64,000 bases of DNA, from positions 2,611,348 through 2,675,347 of the forward strand of contig NC_043741.1 of assembly GCF_004337985.1 (NCBI RefSeq), given 5' to 3'. The translations under genes and the position numbers were made by a program. Source of the DNA: Pyricularia pennisetigena (taxonomy: Eukaryota; Ascomycota; Sordariomycetes; Magnaporthales; Pyriculariaceae). The notes under the pieces were generated by a model. The model saw only the letters and a list, made by a program, of their open reading frames with translations, ran no database searches and was not told the origin of the DNA. Below, in pieces: positions 46,688-57,104 of the stretch (positions are counted from its first letter, which is position 1; every line of letters starts with the position of its first letter).

Positions 46688-48182
46688 TTTGTGATCACTG
46701 ATCTTCTTCATTTTCTTTTTCTTTTTTTGCTTCTCATTCTTTTTGATGAAAATATGATACCCATTCCATTCTTTCCCACACTTTTTCAGGCATTTACATT
46801 TAGCCATGAATCATTTGAAAAAAAAAAAAAAACGTTCTTTTTTGTTACAGGTGTTTTGCTCTTTTATACTTTTCATCGCTCTCTAAACAGTGAGAGCAGT
46901 CTCTTCAAACGAGGCGAGGCATGCGTGCATGGCATCTTGTTTTCTTTCCATGGATAAAGATGGCTCGGTATGTGGCGTTCAGGGCTTTTTGGGGAAGCAC
47001 AGTCATGGTTCTACTTGAGATACCCTCCTTTCCTTAACGGTCTTTGTCTTTTTTTTTTTTCGTTTTCGCTGCTTTGTTCCTGTTGTTTCCATGTTTTTAC
47101 TTGCATATAAACCAGTTTCTGTTTTTCTTTATTTTCTGCGTAAATTTTGACAAGGTCATATGCATGGCATACGCTTACATATGGTTCTTCTTCTTCTCCT
47201 CCTGGCTCATATAGGATGACAGAAGGGCGTTCTTTTTGGACGCAAGTTTATCTTTCTTTGTCGTCCTTTTTCATGTTCTTCTCCTTGCGAGCATCAATCA
47301 TGGCACGGTTGCATTCATCTCGAAAGAAGGAAGAGGGGGATAACCAGCATATCGGAATCCTGCATAACCGATGTTCCCAACTGAGGCATGGACATCGATG
47401 GGGCGTTGGTATTTTGGCTTTATTTCTTTTTATTCTTGTTGTTTTTTGGACGGACTTTTACAGCCCAGCTCTGTTTTCTTTCTTAGTCCGTCCACTTTGG
47501 TTGAACTTCTTTGTTTTTTTTGTTGCTATCTTGCTTTTTTTCCGAGGTTCTGGAAATCGAAGAGATAGGCTTGTTTAGCTCGCAGATCAGCTGGGATTTT
47601 GATTCTGATCAGTCAAGTTCAATCGAGGATTTGTTCTCGTTGTTCAACGTTTGATGACATTGCTGCCTAACGCCCTGAAATTGATTGACTCATTGACACA
47701 AACTGTGATCAAATGTTTGCGGATTGCGTGCGTGACCTGTGTGTGCTGCGGCTGTGTAAGAACGTGGTCCGTCGTCAGGCTAAATCGTCGGCCCATCAAA
47801 CAGAATGAATGGGTTTCTTGATTGATGGAAATCAGCCAAGGTTGCACGGTACCGATACTCTGGGCAGGCCCCGCCTGTCCATCTTACTGTTAGGTCATAC
47901 CTAGGTGCCTAATTCAGAACTTACACAGCCTGCCTTTCGGTTTCTGTCACTTGTCGAATTGGGAAATTGCGTTTCCCCACAAGCGATTGGCACCGGATTT
48001 CCGCTTTCATTGCTTACCTTGCTTTACTTTTTTTTTGTGCCTGCTGCTGCGCCCCCCCTTGTCGTCACCACAGTGACCAACCGATCAAGTCTGCTAGGTA
48101 ATACAAGTATTCTTTCTTCATTTATCATCCTCCCTGGCGGCTTCGGCGTGCCCTTGTCGATCATTTCCATTCGTTCGTCATC

Positions 48183-48220
<38 letters not shown>

Positions 48221-48588
48221 GGGAGGTTTTTGTTGCCGCTCTCGGAAAATTTCCGATTTCTGCAAAGGCGTTCATACTATCGTATTTGTTGCTGAAACCT
48301 CATCCCAGAAGCACAGAGACGGCAAACCACCATATCTAAAAATAGGACCCATCACACGTTGGCGGACTGCATTTTTCGCTCGTTGGTCGGCTGGAACGAT
48401 AGACACGCAGAGTCAACTGTGTGGAGGAGAGGTTTGCTGCGTGTGGCTGCCTGTTCAAGGATTTGGCCGTATTCCAACACGGGAGCCCATCCTACTCTGA
48501 TAAAGACGAGAGGAATTGGCAAAACTCGCCCTTGTTTATACCCGGCCCCGCTACTATTTATCAACGTCTGCTAGCTCAAACAGCCATC
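46688..48588. other. Intergenic region between secreted and SPRY genes
   Basis: It is T-rich throughout (3' UTR, then the promoter of the SPRY gene). A 143-codon plus frame at 47147-47578 looks hydrophobic only because the DNA is T-rich. No gene is supported. Confidence 0.5.
48184..48219. repeat. T36 homopolymer tract
   Basis: Thirty-six uninterrupted T, the longest clean homopolymer in the window, lie about 370 bp upstream of the SPRY gene ATG. Confidence 0.9.
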
Positions 48589-49821
48589 ATGTGCTTCGGC
48601 AGCAAATCCCATCGTGACTCGTCCGCCGTCGGGCCCAAGCCTGCGGCTGCTGTATCCCAGCAGAACTCGGCATCGGTCCCGGCGGTATCAAAGAGTACTC
48701 ATACGGCGCCGCCGCAACAGCAGCAGCAACCACAACAACAGCCTGAGGAGTATGCGCCGCCCCCGGGTCCACCACCTGGTTCTTTGCAGTCTCCTCAGCC
48801 TGCGCGGCCTGCGGTCGATGACGGCCTCGCGCCGCCTCCAGGACCGCCTCCTTCGCACACTCCCCAACCCCAAACAACGACAAGTGACGATTATGCACCA
48901 CCACCAGGGCCTCCCCCGTCCCAGAACGCCTCTGGGCCACCTCCAGGCTACAGCAACCCACCCGCCCCCGCCCAGGAGCAACAGCCCCAGCACGACTGGC
49001 AGGCCGCGGTCCCGGACACGGCCCTCTTCCCGCCGCCGCCGGACATATTCTCACACCACGAGTTCTCCCCGGCCAACAACGCGTCCGAGCTGGAGATGGA
49101 GGCCGGCGAGGCCTGGTGCGCGGCGCACCCGCTGTCGCCGCCGCTGACGCTGGACCCGCCGTCGGCCGCCGCCCACGAGGCCCACAACCCGCGCCTGATG
49201 CAGCCCGCCAACTTCCGCGGCGTGCTCCGCTGGCTCGGCCACGGCCACTGGGAGCTGCGCACCGCCGACCGCCGCTGCACCGACTCCACCGTGCTCGCCT
49301 ACCCGCCGCTGTACTGCGCGGGCCGCCAGCAGCAGAATGTCTCCGCCGCAAAGTCGACCGTCGTCTACTACGAGGTCCAGATCCGCAGCGACAGCCGCGC
49401 CGACGAGACCTCTCTGGCCGTCGGCTTCGCCGCGCTGCCCTACCCGCCGTTCCGCCTTCCCGGCTGGCACCGCGCCAGCTTGGCCGTGCACGGGGACGAT
49501 GGTCACCGCTACACCAACGACCTGGCCGGTGGCTGCAGCTTCACGACGCCGTTCCGCCGCGGCGAGAGGGTCGGGCTGGGCATCAAGTTCACCGGCGGGC
49601 CCGGCGGCAGGGTCGTCGTCTTCTTCACCAGGGGTGGCAAGGTCGATGGGAGCTGGGACCTGCACGAGGAGACCGACGCCACAGAGGTCGGCGGCGTCCA
49701 GGGGCTCGAGGGCTGGCACGACATCAGCGCCGCGATTGGCACCTTTGACTTTGTGAGCCTCGAGGTGTTTTTCGAGCCGGCCAAGTGGTTGTATAAGGGA
49801 ACTGGTCAAGACGTAATGTAA
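48589..49821 (+). CDS. SPRY-domain protein with proline-rich N-terminus
   Basis: This is a single-exon frame of 410 residues from the ATG in MCFGSKSH. The frame is open for another 56 codons upstream, but the start at 48589 follows a typical CATC context. The N-terminus MCFG with an early Cys could be lipidated. Residues about 40-145 contain Gln runs and three APPPGPPP modules, likely ligands for SH3 or WW domains. The SPRY (B30.2-like) fold covers about 250-400. Its recognisable pieces are VVYYEVQIRS, SLAVGFAALPYPPFRLPGW, GDDGHRYTN, RGERVGLGIKF and VVVFFTRGG. This pattern is shared with fungal SPRY proteins and with the SPRY of Ssh4/Ear1 and RanBPM, but no membrane segment or LisH/CTLH is present. 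It probably acts as an adaptor; partner unknown. Confidence 0.8.
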   Translation: MCFGSKSHRDSSAVGPKPAAAVSQQNSASVPAVSKSTHTAPPQQQQQPQQQPEEYAPPPGPPPGSLQSPQPARPAVDDGLAPPPGPPPSHTPQPQTTTSDDYAPPPGPPPSQNASGPPPGYSNPPAPAQEQQPQHDWQAAVPDTALFPPPPDIFSHHEFSPANNASELEMEAGEAWCAAHPLSPPLTLDPPSAAAHEAHNPRLMQPANFRGVLRWLGHGHWELRTADRRCTDSTVLAYPPLYCAGRQQQNVSAAKSTVVYYEVQIRSDSRADETSLAVGFAALPYPPFRLPGWHRASLAVHGDDGHRYTNDLAGGCSFTTPFRRGERVGLGIKFTGGPGGRVVVFFTRGGKVDGSWDLHEETDATEVGGVQGLEGWHDISAAIGTFDFVSLEVFFEPAKWLYKGTGQDVM

Positions 49822-50303
49822 GAGGTGTCAAGTCTATCTATCTGGTCTGCTTCTGTAATGAAATGTCATTTGTCACGCAGGTGTTCAGGAGGGGCGAAAC
49901 AGGACTCTTTGGACGCTCTTGTTTTTTTTTTTTTTTGTTTTTTTTTTTCAAATATTTTTTTATTTCAATGGGTCATGAAAAAATACCAAAGACCACCAGT
50001 CTTCGTTTTAGTTTTATACATTACATTCAAGAATAGGCTGAGCGAGTGATAGCCCTCGCCCCCCCGCAGAAAAAATACATGCTGCATTACAAGACTTTAG
50101 CCAAGCTCTCGTTCGCACTCAATCAGTCTCAACGAACCGGAAAAAAAGGGCCAAGAGGCACGAATAACCTATATCGGCAGACAAAAGCAATCCAGGGCTT
50201 TGCTTTGGCTTTCCCTTTGTCTCATCCAACCCTATGACTTCTTCAAGCTCCAGCCTGGTCCCTCGAATAGTTATGAGCAGTCCTAGCCAACTATTACATC
50301 TCA
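49822..50303. other. Convergent 3' intergenic region
   Basis: This is the spacer between two convergent stops. T-rich runs near 49920-49960 may belong to the 3' UTR. Nothing else is seen. Confidence 0.6.
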
Positions 50304-51610
50304 CTAAGCCTTCTTAAGTCGAGTGGACCGCCGTGTGGGCTCCTCGGGAGCCGCGCTGCCGGGTTTTCTCTTCTTTTCCCCCTTGCCTGGTGGCGCTGAC
50401 GGCTTCCCCACGGATGCTACTCGCTTGGTATTCACAGCCGGGGGCGCCTCCTGCATGGGTACGTCGTTCTCATCCTGAGTCTCATCAGCACTGCAACTAT
50501 CAAGTTTCCCCGTAAGGAGTAAGCAGCCCCGTCACGGTGGTCGACCTGACATTTCTGGCCGACAGCTCTCTCAACGCCATAAACTCGGCCCGAGGCGAAG
50601 TCCAGCTGCCGCTGGGCGTGATCCTTATGAAGGCAGTTGTGCGCCCGACGGTCCTCAAATCCTTGGATCTACTTACAATTCTATTGGCATCAATAGCCTC
50701 GCCTGTCGAGAGGCCGGCCTTACTGCTTGAGACCACGTCTTTGTTCATCTCAAGCTTGGCAATGGTGTCCGAAGGGGCGCGCCTGCTGCGGGGCGGCGTC
50801 GGACTCATTACGGCCAAGGATACGGGCGTCGAGGGCATGGCGCGCGCGGCGGCGTACTGCTTGTGCATGAGCACAAACGCTACCTGCTCAACATCAACGG
50901 CGCGCACACCTAGCTTCGCGGCCAGCAGGCGGGCGGCGCGGTCAAGATTCTGATACTCGCGCATGGTGTACTTGATCTTGGAGGCGGACGGGTTGGTGTA
51001 GTCGCAACACAGCCACAGGTAGGCCTCGTCACTGAAAAATATGACCTTGGTGGGGTCGAAGACTGACAACATCAGCGAGGCCGTGGCAGGTCCCATGCCC
51101 TTGACATGCTTAACGATCTCGGCCATGCCGGCTGAGGCGTCCTTGGTCTCGCGGTAAGTGGCAAGGCCGGCGCTGATACTGGATTCAACCGTGGCAGGGT
51201 CGTTGGAGTCAATGTACTTCTGAATCATGGGCCGGAACTTGCCATGGCGTAGCTTCCATTCGACCAGCTGCTGGACATCATCATAGCTGAGGCTTGATTG
51301 TCCCTCGTACTGTTTCAGGATCGCTTTATAGCGCCACTTGTCCAGCTCCGCCAGAGTTTTTTGGGCGGTTTTGAATCTTGAAATGGCTGTGGAGTTTGGT
51401 TAACAGCTTGATATATGGATTTAGTCGATACGTAATGGGAGACCAAAAAGAAATGGCCGAAAAGAACAAAGGACAAGGATAAGAAGTATACGAACTGGCT
51501 TTGGTTTCGGAGATAACTTGGATGAGAGCCGTGTATTCCCTGCGAGCCTTCTCAAATTCCGCCTTTGTGATCTCGTCCGGCGAGACAATAGCACTGCCAT
51601 GTTCAGCCAT
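50304..51610 (-). CDS. Helix-hairpin-helix (HhH-GPD-like) hypothetical protein
   Basis: The model has 331 residues in three exons (51610-51496, 51386-50677, 50474-50304). Intron 1 uses a GTTCGT donor; a nearby GTATAC donor with another acceptor is possible and would change only two or three residues. Intron 2 (GTAAGT...CAG, 202 nt, phase 0) leads to a basic last exon ending RRSTRLKKA. The core near 130-160 reads KHVKGMGPATASLMLS followed by FFSDEAYLWLC. That is the GxGxxTA helix-hairpin-helix of the DNA-glycosylase superfamily. I see no catalytic Lys nor the Asp arrangement of an active HhH-GPD enzyme, so it may only bind DNA. The conserved-looking SRFKTAQKTLAELDKWRYK helix precedes it. Function unknown. 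If intron 2 is missed, the protein ends wrongly in LLTPYGET. Confidence 0.72.
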
Positions 51611-52724
51611 GGTTGCTACTAGCCCGACTATTGCCAGTCGTGGCGGTATAAGTATCTTGTTTGACGAACTTGGACGGGAATTCTTGGCGAAGCTTCTGTC
51701 AGGTGCCCCCAAAGAGATGCAATGTGGGTTTTGTCTCTTCCTTTGTTGATTTTCTTCTGCTTTCCCAGTGTTGCTTTTCTAGATTGCTTAACGCGATCAA
51801 GGCGATGTTGGTCGAAGCTCAACTGGACGAGCTTGACACTAACCAACCGGGGAAGTGAAAGTGCGTGTCAAAGCCCCTGCTGCTCACGGCTCCAATGAAA
51901 TTCAGGGTAAAAAAGGTTCAACAGGGTTGACGCTTTGCGATTTACCAGTAGGTCAGGATGAGGCTCCAGAGATGAAAGCTTTTTTTTTTTTTTTTACAGT
52001 TGCACTGAAGCTTGGTGGTGCCTATAATCATGAACATACATGTATGTAACAATGGAAGTTTAGTAGTACCTTATCTTACCTTTACCTGGGATCGAGTGCG
52101 TAAATATGTGCTCAGCATTGAGTTCAGAATAAGGAAAGAGCGATGACGACACAGCAGGTCGGTCTAGTGACACAAGCCTCTCTGTGTTGTAGGCTGTAGA
52201 TTAGCTTCAACGGTCGCGCTTGCTTTTGAGACGGTGCACAGACCAGATCAGACCAGGAACCAGGGACTGAACTGACGCCTATGAACGTACGTGCGGGATA
52301 ATGTGATGGCGGGGAATGCACAATTACGCCGAGGCAAACGATGCTTTTGATTGATGTTTTTTTTTCTCTCTTTGTTTAGCTTGACTTGGGACTGCAAGGG
52401 AGGCAGATAAAGACCGATAGATATATCCGCGGGGCAGGTTGAACATTGTGCATCTCAGACATTCTGGGATCGGCGCCAAGATGACGAGTACAGGTCCAAA
52501 TTGAATGTATGATAGAAGGGCGTGCTTCCTCAACGACTCTTTTACTTCAATATTTTAATTATAATTTTAACTTTCCATATACATGGTCGCCTTGTATTTC
52601 GTTCCAATAGCATATCTTAATATTTTACATGCACAGTCGGATATTTAGGCTCGGACAACACACCCAGACTAAATACCTCACACCTGACGACAGCTTGCAT
52701 GTTCTTTAAAATCACGTGCATCTA
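51611..52724. other. Intergenic, left flank of transposon
   Basis: It contains the promoter of the minus-strand helix-hairpin-helix gene and unremarkable spacer, turning AT-rich at 52540-52640. A TA at 52723-52724 is the left target duplication of the transposon. No gene is supported. Confidence 0.55.
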
Positions 52725-52767
52725 CAGTGGGTGACCCACAAGTGGACATGCACCTGAAGTGGACACC
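52725..52767 (+). repeat. Left terminal inverted repeat (43 bp)
   Basis: It begins CAGTGGGTGACCCAC and ends GTGGACACC. AAGTGGACA occurs twice inside it, a subterminal direct repeat 17 bp apart that may be transposase binding sites. Confidence 0.93.
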
Positions 52768-52799
52768 TGTTTTGTTAGCAATTTCTAGCATCCTCAACA

Positions 52800-54440
52800 C
52801 AACCCACCTACTTCAACGCGACAACGCACCGCAAATAACGCGTTTTTGAAGCCGAAAAAAGCCGTGATGCCGAGAAATTTGGAATTTAGGCTTACCCAGG
52901 CGGTTAAAACCGTAAAATCAGGCATTTCGAAAAATAAAACGGCCGCGCAATAGGCCGTACCAAAAACCACCCTTATGCGTCGCCTTAACGGCGTTTTCAA
53001 TCGAAAATAAACCTATAAACCGTATTAACTATTTTTTAACGAATAGGAAAGGTTCGTTAACCGTTGGATCGAAATCGAAAAATTCGTTGGAAAGGCGCCC
53101 ACGCACCAAATAATTAAAAATTTCGTTTTTTTTTTAATACCGCCGAAAAAACGCGTAAACGTTTTCGGTAAACGTTAATTGGCCGGTTTTTTACGCCGTA
53201 ATAAAAATATTAAAACCAAATCCGGGATTTTTTTAAAGGGTGCGCGAACTAAAAAAACCACGGCCGATTCGATCCGGGCGTTTTATAATTAATACCAACA
53301 AATAATTACCGAATTCGAAATTAAACCCAAATATATTGTAAATATAAACGAATACGGTTTCCAATAAAACGATATAACGGCCGGAAAAATATACGGTTTA
53401 TTTTTCGTAAAACGCCGGAATTAAATTAAAATTATATACACGTTAAATACCATTTGGGCGTCGATTATCGAAACGGTAATTGTAAAAGGAAAAAAATTTA
53501 CTTTAACCGTAATTTAAACGGGTAATATTTTATAAACGCAATGGTTTTTACCTAATATTAAAAATTGGGCGTACAATTCGATTCCCACGGGCTGGTTTAA
53601 TTTTAAAATCGTTTTTAAATGGTTAAAATAGGTTTTTTTGCTTAAAACGAAACCAAATATTAGTATAAAATGGCGGTTATTAGTATTAAATTAAATTTTA
53701 ACGCATTAATTAATTAAATTTATATTTAAAACGTTTAAAAACAGGATTTTCCTCGAATATTTATTTATTTACAGTTTATATTTTATTTAACCGTTAAATG
53801 TTTTTATTTTTAATTTTATTAAAATTTATTACCGGTAATATACAAAATTTTTTACGTCGTTAAATATTATTACGTTTAAATAACGAAAATGGTTTTTTAC
53901 CGCCTATTAAAACGCTTTTACAACCGGTTTATCGGTTCGCAATATAATTTCCGGTTTCCGCAAAACCGGGATTTGGCCGGTAATACCCCTTTAAATATTA
54001 ATTCCGGATCGAATAATAAATTTTAATTTAAAAATTACCCAAATAACGATTTTTAACCGTAATTCGGATTAAAATATGGCCAACGTTATTTTCGGGACCC
54101 CAAAAACTTCCCAAAATATTAAAAAGCAGGTTATGCAAATAATAAACCGGTTAGGCGAATGTAAAAAAAATTTAGCTAGTTTTGTACAAAAAATATCCAA
54201 AATTATAAATTATTAAATTGTTTAAATCGCGAATTTTACCTCCGAAAACAAGCGGTTAAACGAAAAAATTAAAATTTTTAAACCTGCATTTAAAAAACGC
54301 GTGCGCCGCGAAACCCAAAACTTTTTTTATAAATAAACCGGTATATAGGAAACGGTTTACGGCCTGGATTAAAAAAGGGCGGCCATGGAAGCTAAAATCC
54401 GGTAATAATACCGAAATTAGGATTAGGACCAGGGATTTAC
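52800..54440 (+). pseudogene. Transposase pseudogene (DDE, CENP-B-like HTH)
   Basis: Read in one plus-strand frame, the degraded coding region still shows a helix-turn-helix start near 52890 (LTQAVKTVKSGISKN) and the first part of the DDE domain near 53340. In-frame stops include 52951 (a former Trp codon, TGG to TAG), 53008, 53026 and 53365. The frame is kept across at least 415 bp, so damage is by substitution rather than indels. At 53347 the expected catalytic Asp codon of the N-I-D-E-Y-G type motif reads AAC (Asn), again a G-to-A change. Downstream pieces such as the WF motif near 53540 remain legible. Exact ends are approximate. Confidence 0.88.
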
Positions 54441-54566
54441 GGTTTTATTTTTGGATTATAATGTAAAGGAGTTTTCTGCGAATTAATAAATATAGGTTTT
54501 ATTGCGATTTACTGCGGAAAAACGATCAATTGCATGTTCGTTGTTTTTATGGCAGTTTTTCGGGAG

Positions 54567-54609
54567 GGTGTCCACTTCAGGGGCATGTCCACTTCTGGGT
54601 CACCCACTG
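54567..54609 (-). repeat. Right terminal inverted repeat (43 bp)
   Basis: It is the reverse complement of the left repeat with two mismatches, ending CCCACTG before the flanking TA at 54610-54611. Confidence 0.93.
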
Positions 54610-54907
54610 TAGTAGTTGGATTAACATTGTACGAGATCAGTAAGCGCTTGAACTACCAACCAACCCTCTTGGCCCATGGGGACAGGGGTCCATCTCGCGA
54701 CCACCCCCCACTGCCTCCCGTTGCCGGCCCACTAAAAAAAGGGCGATCTTCGTTGTGCCAGAGTAGGCGGTCGCGACATCTTGACATGTTTTTTTTTCTC
54801 TTTTCTATGTGACTATCCTTAAGCCTACCTCCCAAGCACAGACAGCCAGCACATCCAAAATAGCATAATTTTAAACAGGTTTTCTCGAGTAGTTCCAGAT
54901 AGCCAAA
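54610..54907. other. Short spacer and promoter
   Basis: These 298 bp between the transposon end and the ATG of the small zinc-finger gene must include that gene's promoter and leader. Insertion so close upstream may have altered its control. Confidence 0.6.
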
Positions 54908-55433
54908 ATGGGCAACGTAAGCGAGTCCCCTCAGAGCTGTTGGTCATCAATCAACACCCTATACTGCCCCGCCTTAGCCGCCATTATTCCAGGCGAACTT
55001 GACGTTGAATTGGAAACTGACGGACAAATAACCACGGTCAACAGGGCAACCGAGCACAGCAGAAGCGCGAGCGCAACGCCAAGGACGCAAAGAGCACGCC
55101 GAAATCGCAGCTCAAAGTTGTATGTGGCGCCGCTTTCTGACTTGCCCAACCGCACAAGGCCGTCGCCGAACCAACTGACACAAAACCAACCAACCCTTTT
55201 CCAGAACGAGAATGCCAAAAACATCCAGTGCGAGATCTGCAAGTCGACCTTCTTGATGACCACGCGAGAGCCTCAGTACGTTCTCAACCCTTCGCTAATC
55301 GCGCCCCTGCTCTCTCTGGGCTCGGTCAGGACTTGACTGACACTTCCCTCTGCGCCTTTGTAGATTGACCCAGCACGCCGAGAACAAGCACAGCAAGACG
55401 ATTGCCGACTGCTTCCCGACATATGGCAAATAG
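54908..55433 (+). CDS. Small 4F5/SERF-like zinc-finger protein (At2g23090-type)
   Basis: The protein has 74 residues in four exons: 54908-54916, 55045-55119, 55205-55275 and 55364-55433. The first coding exon is only nine bases (ATG GGC AAC). The N-terminal half, NRAQQKRERNAKDAKS, is the basic 4F5/SERF-like segment. The C-terminal half holds one C2H2-type finger: CEIC, then LTQHAENKHSKT, with both cysteines and both histidines present, as in zf-met2/At2g23090 proteins. These small conserved eukaryotic proteins have no settled function; a nucleic-acid or proteostasis role is possible. All splice phases agree and the last exon ends CFPTYGK, typical of the family. Reading straight on from the ATG without splicing gives a meaningless 142-codon frame. 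Confidence 0.92.
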
Positions 55434-55913
55434 GTACACTTCGTTGCTGGACACAGTAATTGGCCACTAGGGAGGGGCCAGCGGTGTTGGGAGCAGGGAG
55501 TTATCTAGGGGGCGTTTGTGGCTTTTGGCTTTTGCAGTGACCGTCTATCTCTATAATGGAATCGAGTTTTCGGCTGGCTCCACGCCGGCATTTAGTTTCT
55601 CTACAGAGCAAACTTTTGAAGAACTGCTGATATTTCGGGTCGCTGAGCGCAGCCGACTTGATAAGCGCACGATGGTACTGAGGATATCATGGCTGTTTGC
55701 TTGACTGTTGACTGGGTAGACACGAGGAACAAGATCGAAACGAATTCACGACTTGGAAAAGCTCTGCATCCATGGCTTTCCTGTTTGTAGCCTTTTCTTT
55801 TGCATGCTGTGCCTCTACTTGCCGTATCGGCAACCTCTCCTCCTTTCTCCGCGCCAAGACATCACCCGAAAGCTCTCTCTCTCTCTCTCTCGCTCTCTAA
55901 AGAAAAAGGATTC
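55434..55913. other. Convergent 3' intergenic region
   Basis: This is the spacer between convergent stops. A (CT)10 microsatellite lies at 55872-55891, in the probable 3' UTR of the oxygenase gene. No gene is supported. Confidence 0.6.
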
Positions 55914-57104
55914 TCAAACAGCCTGCGCATTGCCCCTAAGCTTTTCCACCCCAGGCGCCGCCCTCGTCCCGGCCCCTTGCCTCCCGGCGATCCTCTGCTC
56001 CTCTCTGATGCTCGCCAGAATATCAGGATACCACCGCTCACCCACGTCGGGGTGGCTCTTGACGCGGTTCCTGAGCGTGGCCTCGCCGAGCGTCTTGGCG
56101 ACGCCTCCGGTGCGGAACGTGAACTCGACGTCATCCAGCCGCTCGCCGCTGCCCTCCAGCAGCACCCTCCGGCGCTGCTCGCGCACCTCGGCGGGCACGG
56201 CGCGTCCCAGCCCCGCCGTCTCGAGCTCCTCGAACTCGGTGTCGAGCCTGACGCCCTGAAAGAAGGGGATGGAGAAGCGGGCGCCCTCGCCGGCGGCTGG
56301 CGACAGCACGCGGTGCGTCGTGCTCGCGCACACGCCGCCCGTCAGCGCCTCGAGCCCCTGCCCGATCGCCACCACCAGCGTGCCGTCCACGGGCGGGCAG
56401 TCGACCCATTCGCCGCGCAGGTTCTGCACCTGCAGCCCGCGGTGCCCGCTGGCCTGGAGCAGGTAGCTCGTGTACATGCTGTCCTTGTGCGGGCCGACGC
56501 CCTGCCTGGCCGTCCCCCGGGCGCCCAGCTCCCCGACGTCTGGGTACTTGACGATCTTGAGCTTGTGCTGCTGGTCCTCGACGTTGCGCTCAAAGTAGCG
56601 CTCAAACGCCGACGCGGGCAGGCCGATGGCCTCGGCCACCAGCGCCGTGAAGCGCATCGAGACGGCGCCCATGGCCGTCATGTACGCAGTGAAGGTCTCG
56701 CGGAATCCGGGAAGTGCCGCCTCGTCCGGCCACTGATTCGGGCCGAGGAGGTTGTAATACCTCGGCGTGCCGGGCGCCGTCGGCACGACGTGCTCGGTAG
56801 ACAGGTCGATCTGCTCGCGGTGGTCGACCGCGCCGGCCGTCACCTCGGCCGAGAGCCGGCTGTAGCCCAGGAACGACGGCGCGTTCTTCATTTCGATTCT
56901 GAGTTTCTCCTCCATCGGCAGGTCAAAAAAGGCCCGGCCGTGGGAGATGGCCGATGCGAATAGCGAATCAGGGATTCCAACATTTTTGAGGTACAGGAAG
57001 CCGACCTCCATAAGGGCGGAGCGCAGGTCGGCGAGGAATGCTGGCTTGGTTGTCGGCGATGAGGCCAGGGAGAGGTCAAGCACGGGGATGGAAGTAAACG
57101 ACAT
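55914..57104 (-). CDS. 2-oxoglutarate/Fe(II)-dependent oxygenase (isopenicillin N synthase-like)
   Basis: This is a 396-residue single-exon enzyme. The N-terminal DIOX_N domain starts IPVLDLSLAS and includes GFLYLKNVGIPDSLF. The C-terminal double-stranded beta-helix carries the iron triad: His206 and Asp208 in GPHKDSMYTSYLLQ, and His264 in STTHRVLSP. Arg276-x-Ser278 (RFSIPFF) should bind 2-oxoglutarate. All key residues are present, so it should be active. The usual NIGD segment is VAIGQGLEALTGG here. Substrate is unknown; members of this group serve in secondary metabolism, thymine or amino-acid oxidation and detoxification. No biosynthetic cluster surrounds it, and the neighbours are housekeeping genes. 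The ATG at 57104 is the first in frame; the seven codons before it have no ATG. GC content is high at third positions. Confidence 0.88.
   Translation of the reverse strand: MSFTSIPVLDLSLASSPTTKPAFLADLRSALMEVGFLYLKNVGIPDSLFASAISHGRAFFDLPMEEKLRIEMKNAPSFLGYSRLSAEVTAGAVDHREQIDLSTEHVVPTAPGTPRYYNLLGPNQWPDEAALPGFRETFTAYMTAMGAVSMRFTALVAEAIGLPASAFERYFERNVEDQQHKLKIVKYPDVGELGARGTARQGVGPHKDSMYTSYLLQASGHRGLQVQNLRGEWVDCPPVDGTLVVAIGQGLEALTGGVCASTTHRVLSPAAGEGARFSIPFFQGVRLDTEFEELETAGLGRAVPAEVREQRRRVLLEGSGERLDDVEFTFRTGGVAKTLGEATLRNRVKSHPDVGERWYPDILASIREEQRIAGRQGAGTRAAPGVEKLRGNAQAV

Larger units (their letters stand above)
52725..54609 (+). mobile_element. RIP-degraded pogo/Fot1-like DNA transposon (Tc1/mariner superfamily)
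   Basis: The element is 1,885 bp with both ends intact. Terminal inverted repeats of 43 bp (52725-52767 and 54567-54609) differ at two positions, and a TA dinucleotide flanks each side as the target duplication. Inside, base composition changes abruptly to AT-rich with TpA excess, and the transposase reading frame is littered with stops produced by G-to-A changes. Size, TIR length, TA site and transposase type are those of Fot1/Pot2/Pot3-class elements of fungi. It cannot encode a working transposase. Confidence 0.93.

Noticed and set aside
45695..46807. 370-codon minus frame opposite the secreted-protein gene
   Set aside because: It is the mirror of the KPKEEN repeats and flanks, with repeated Leu/Gly/Val blocks produced by the repeat; it has no independent evidence.
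47147..47578. 143-codon plus frame with hydrophobic stretches
   Set aside because: Hydrophobicity follows from T-rich DNA in a 3' UTR/promoter region; there is no motif and no coding-type codon bias.
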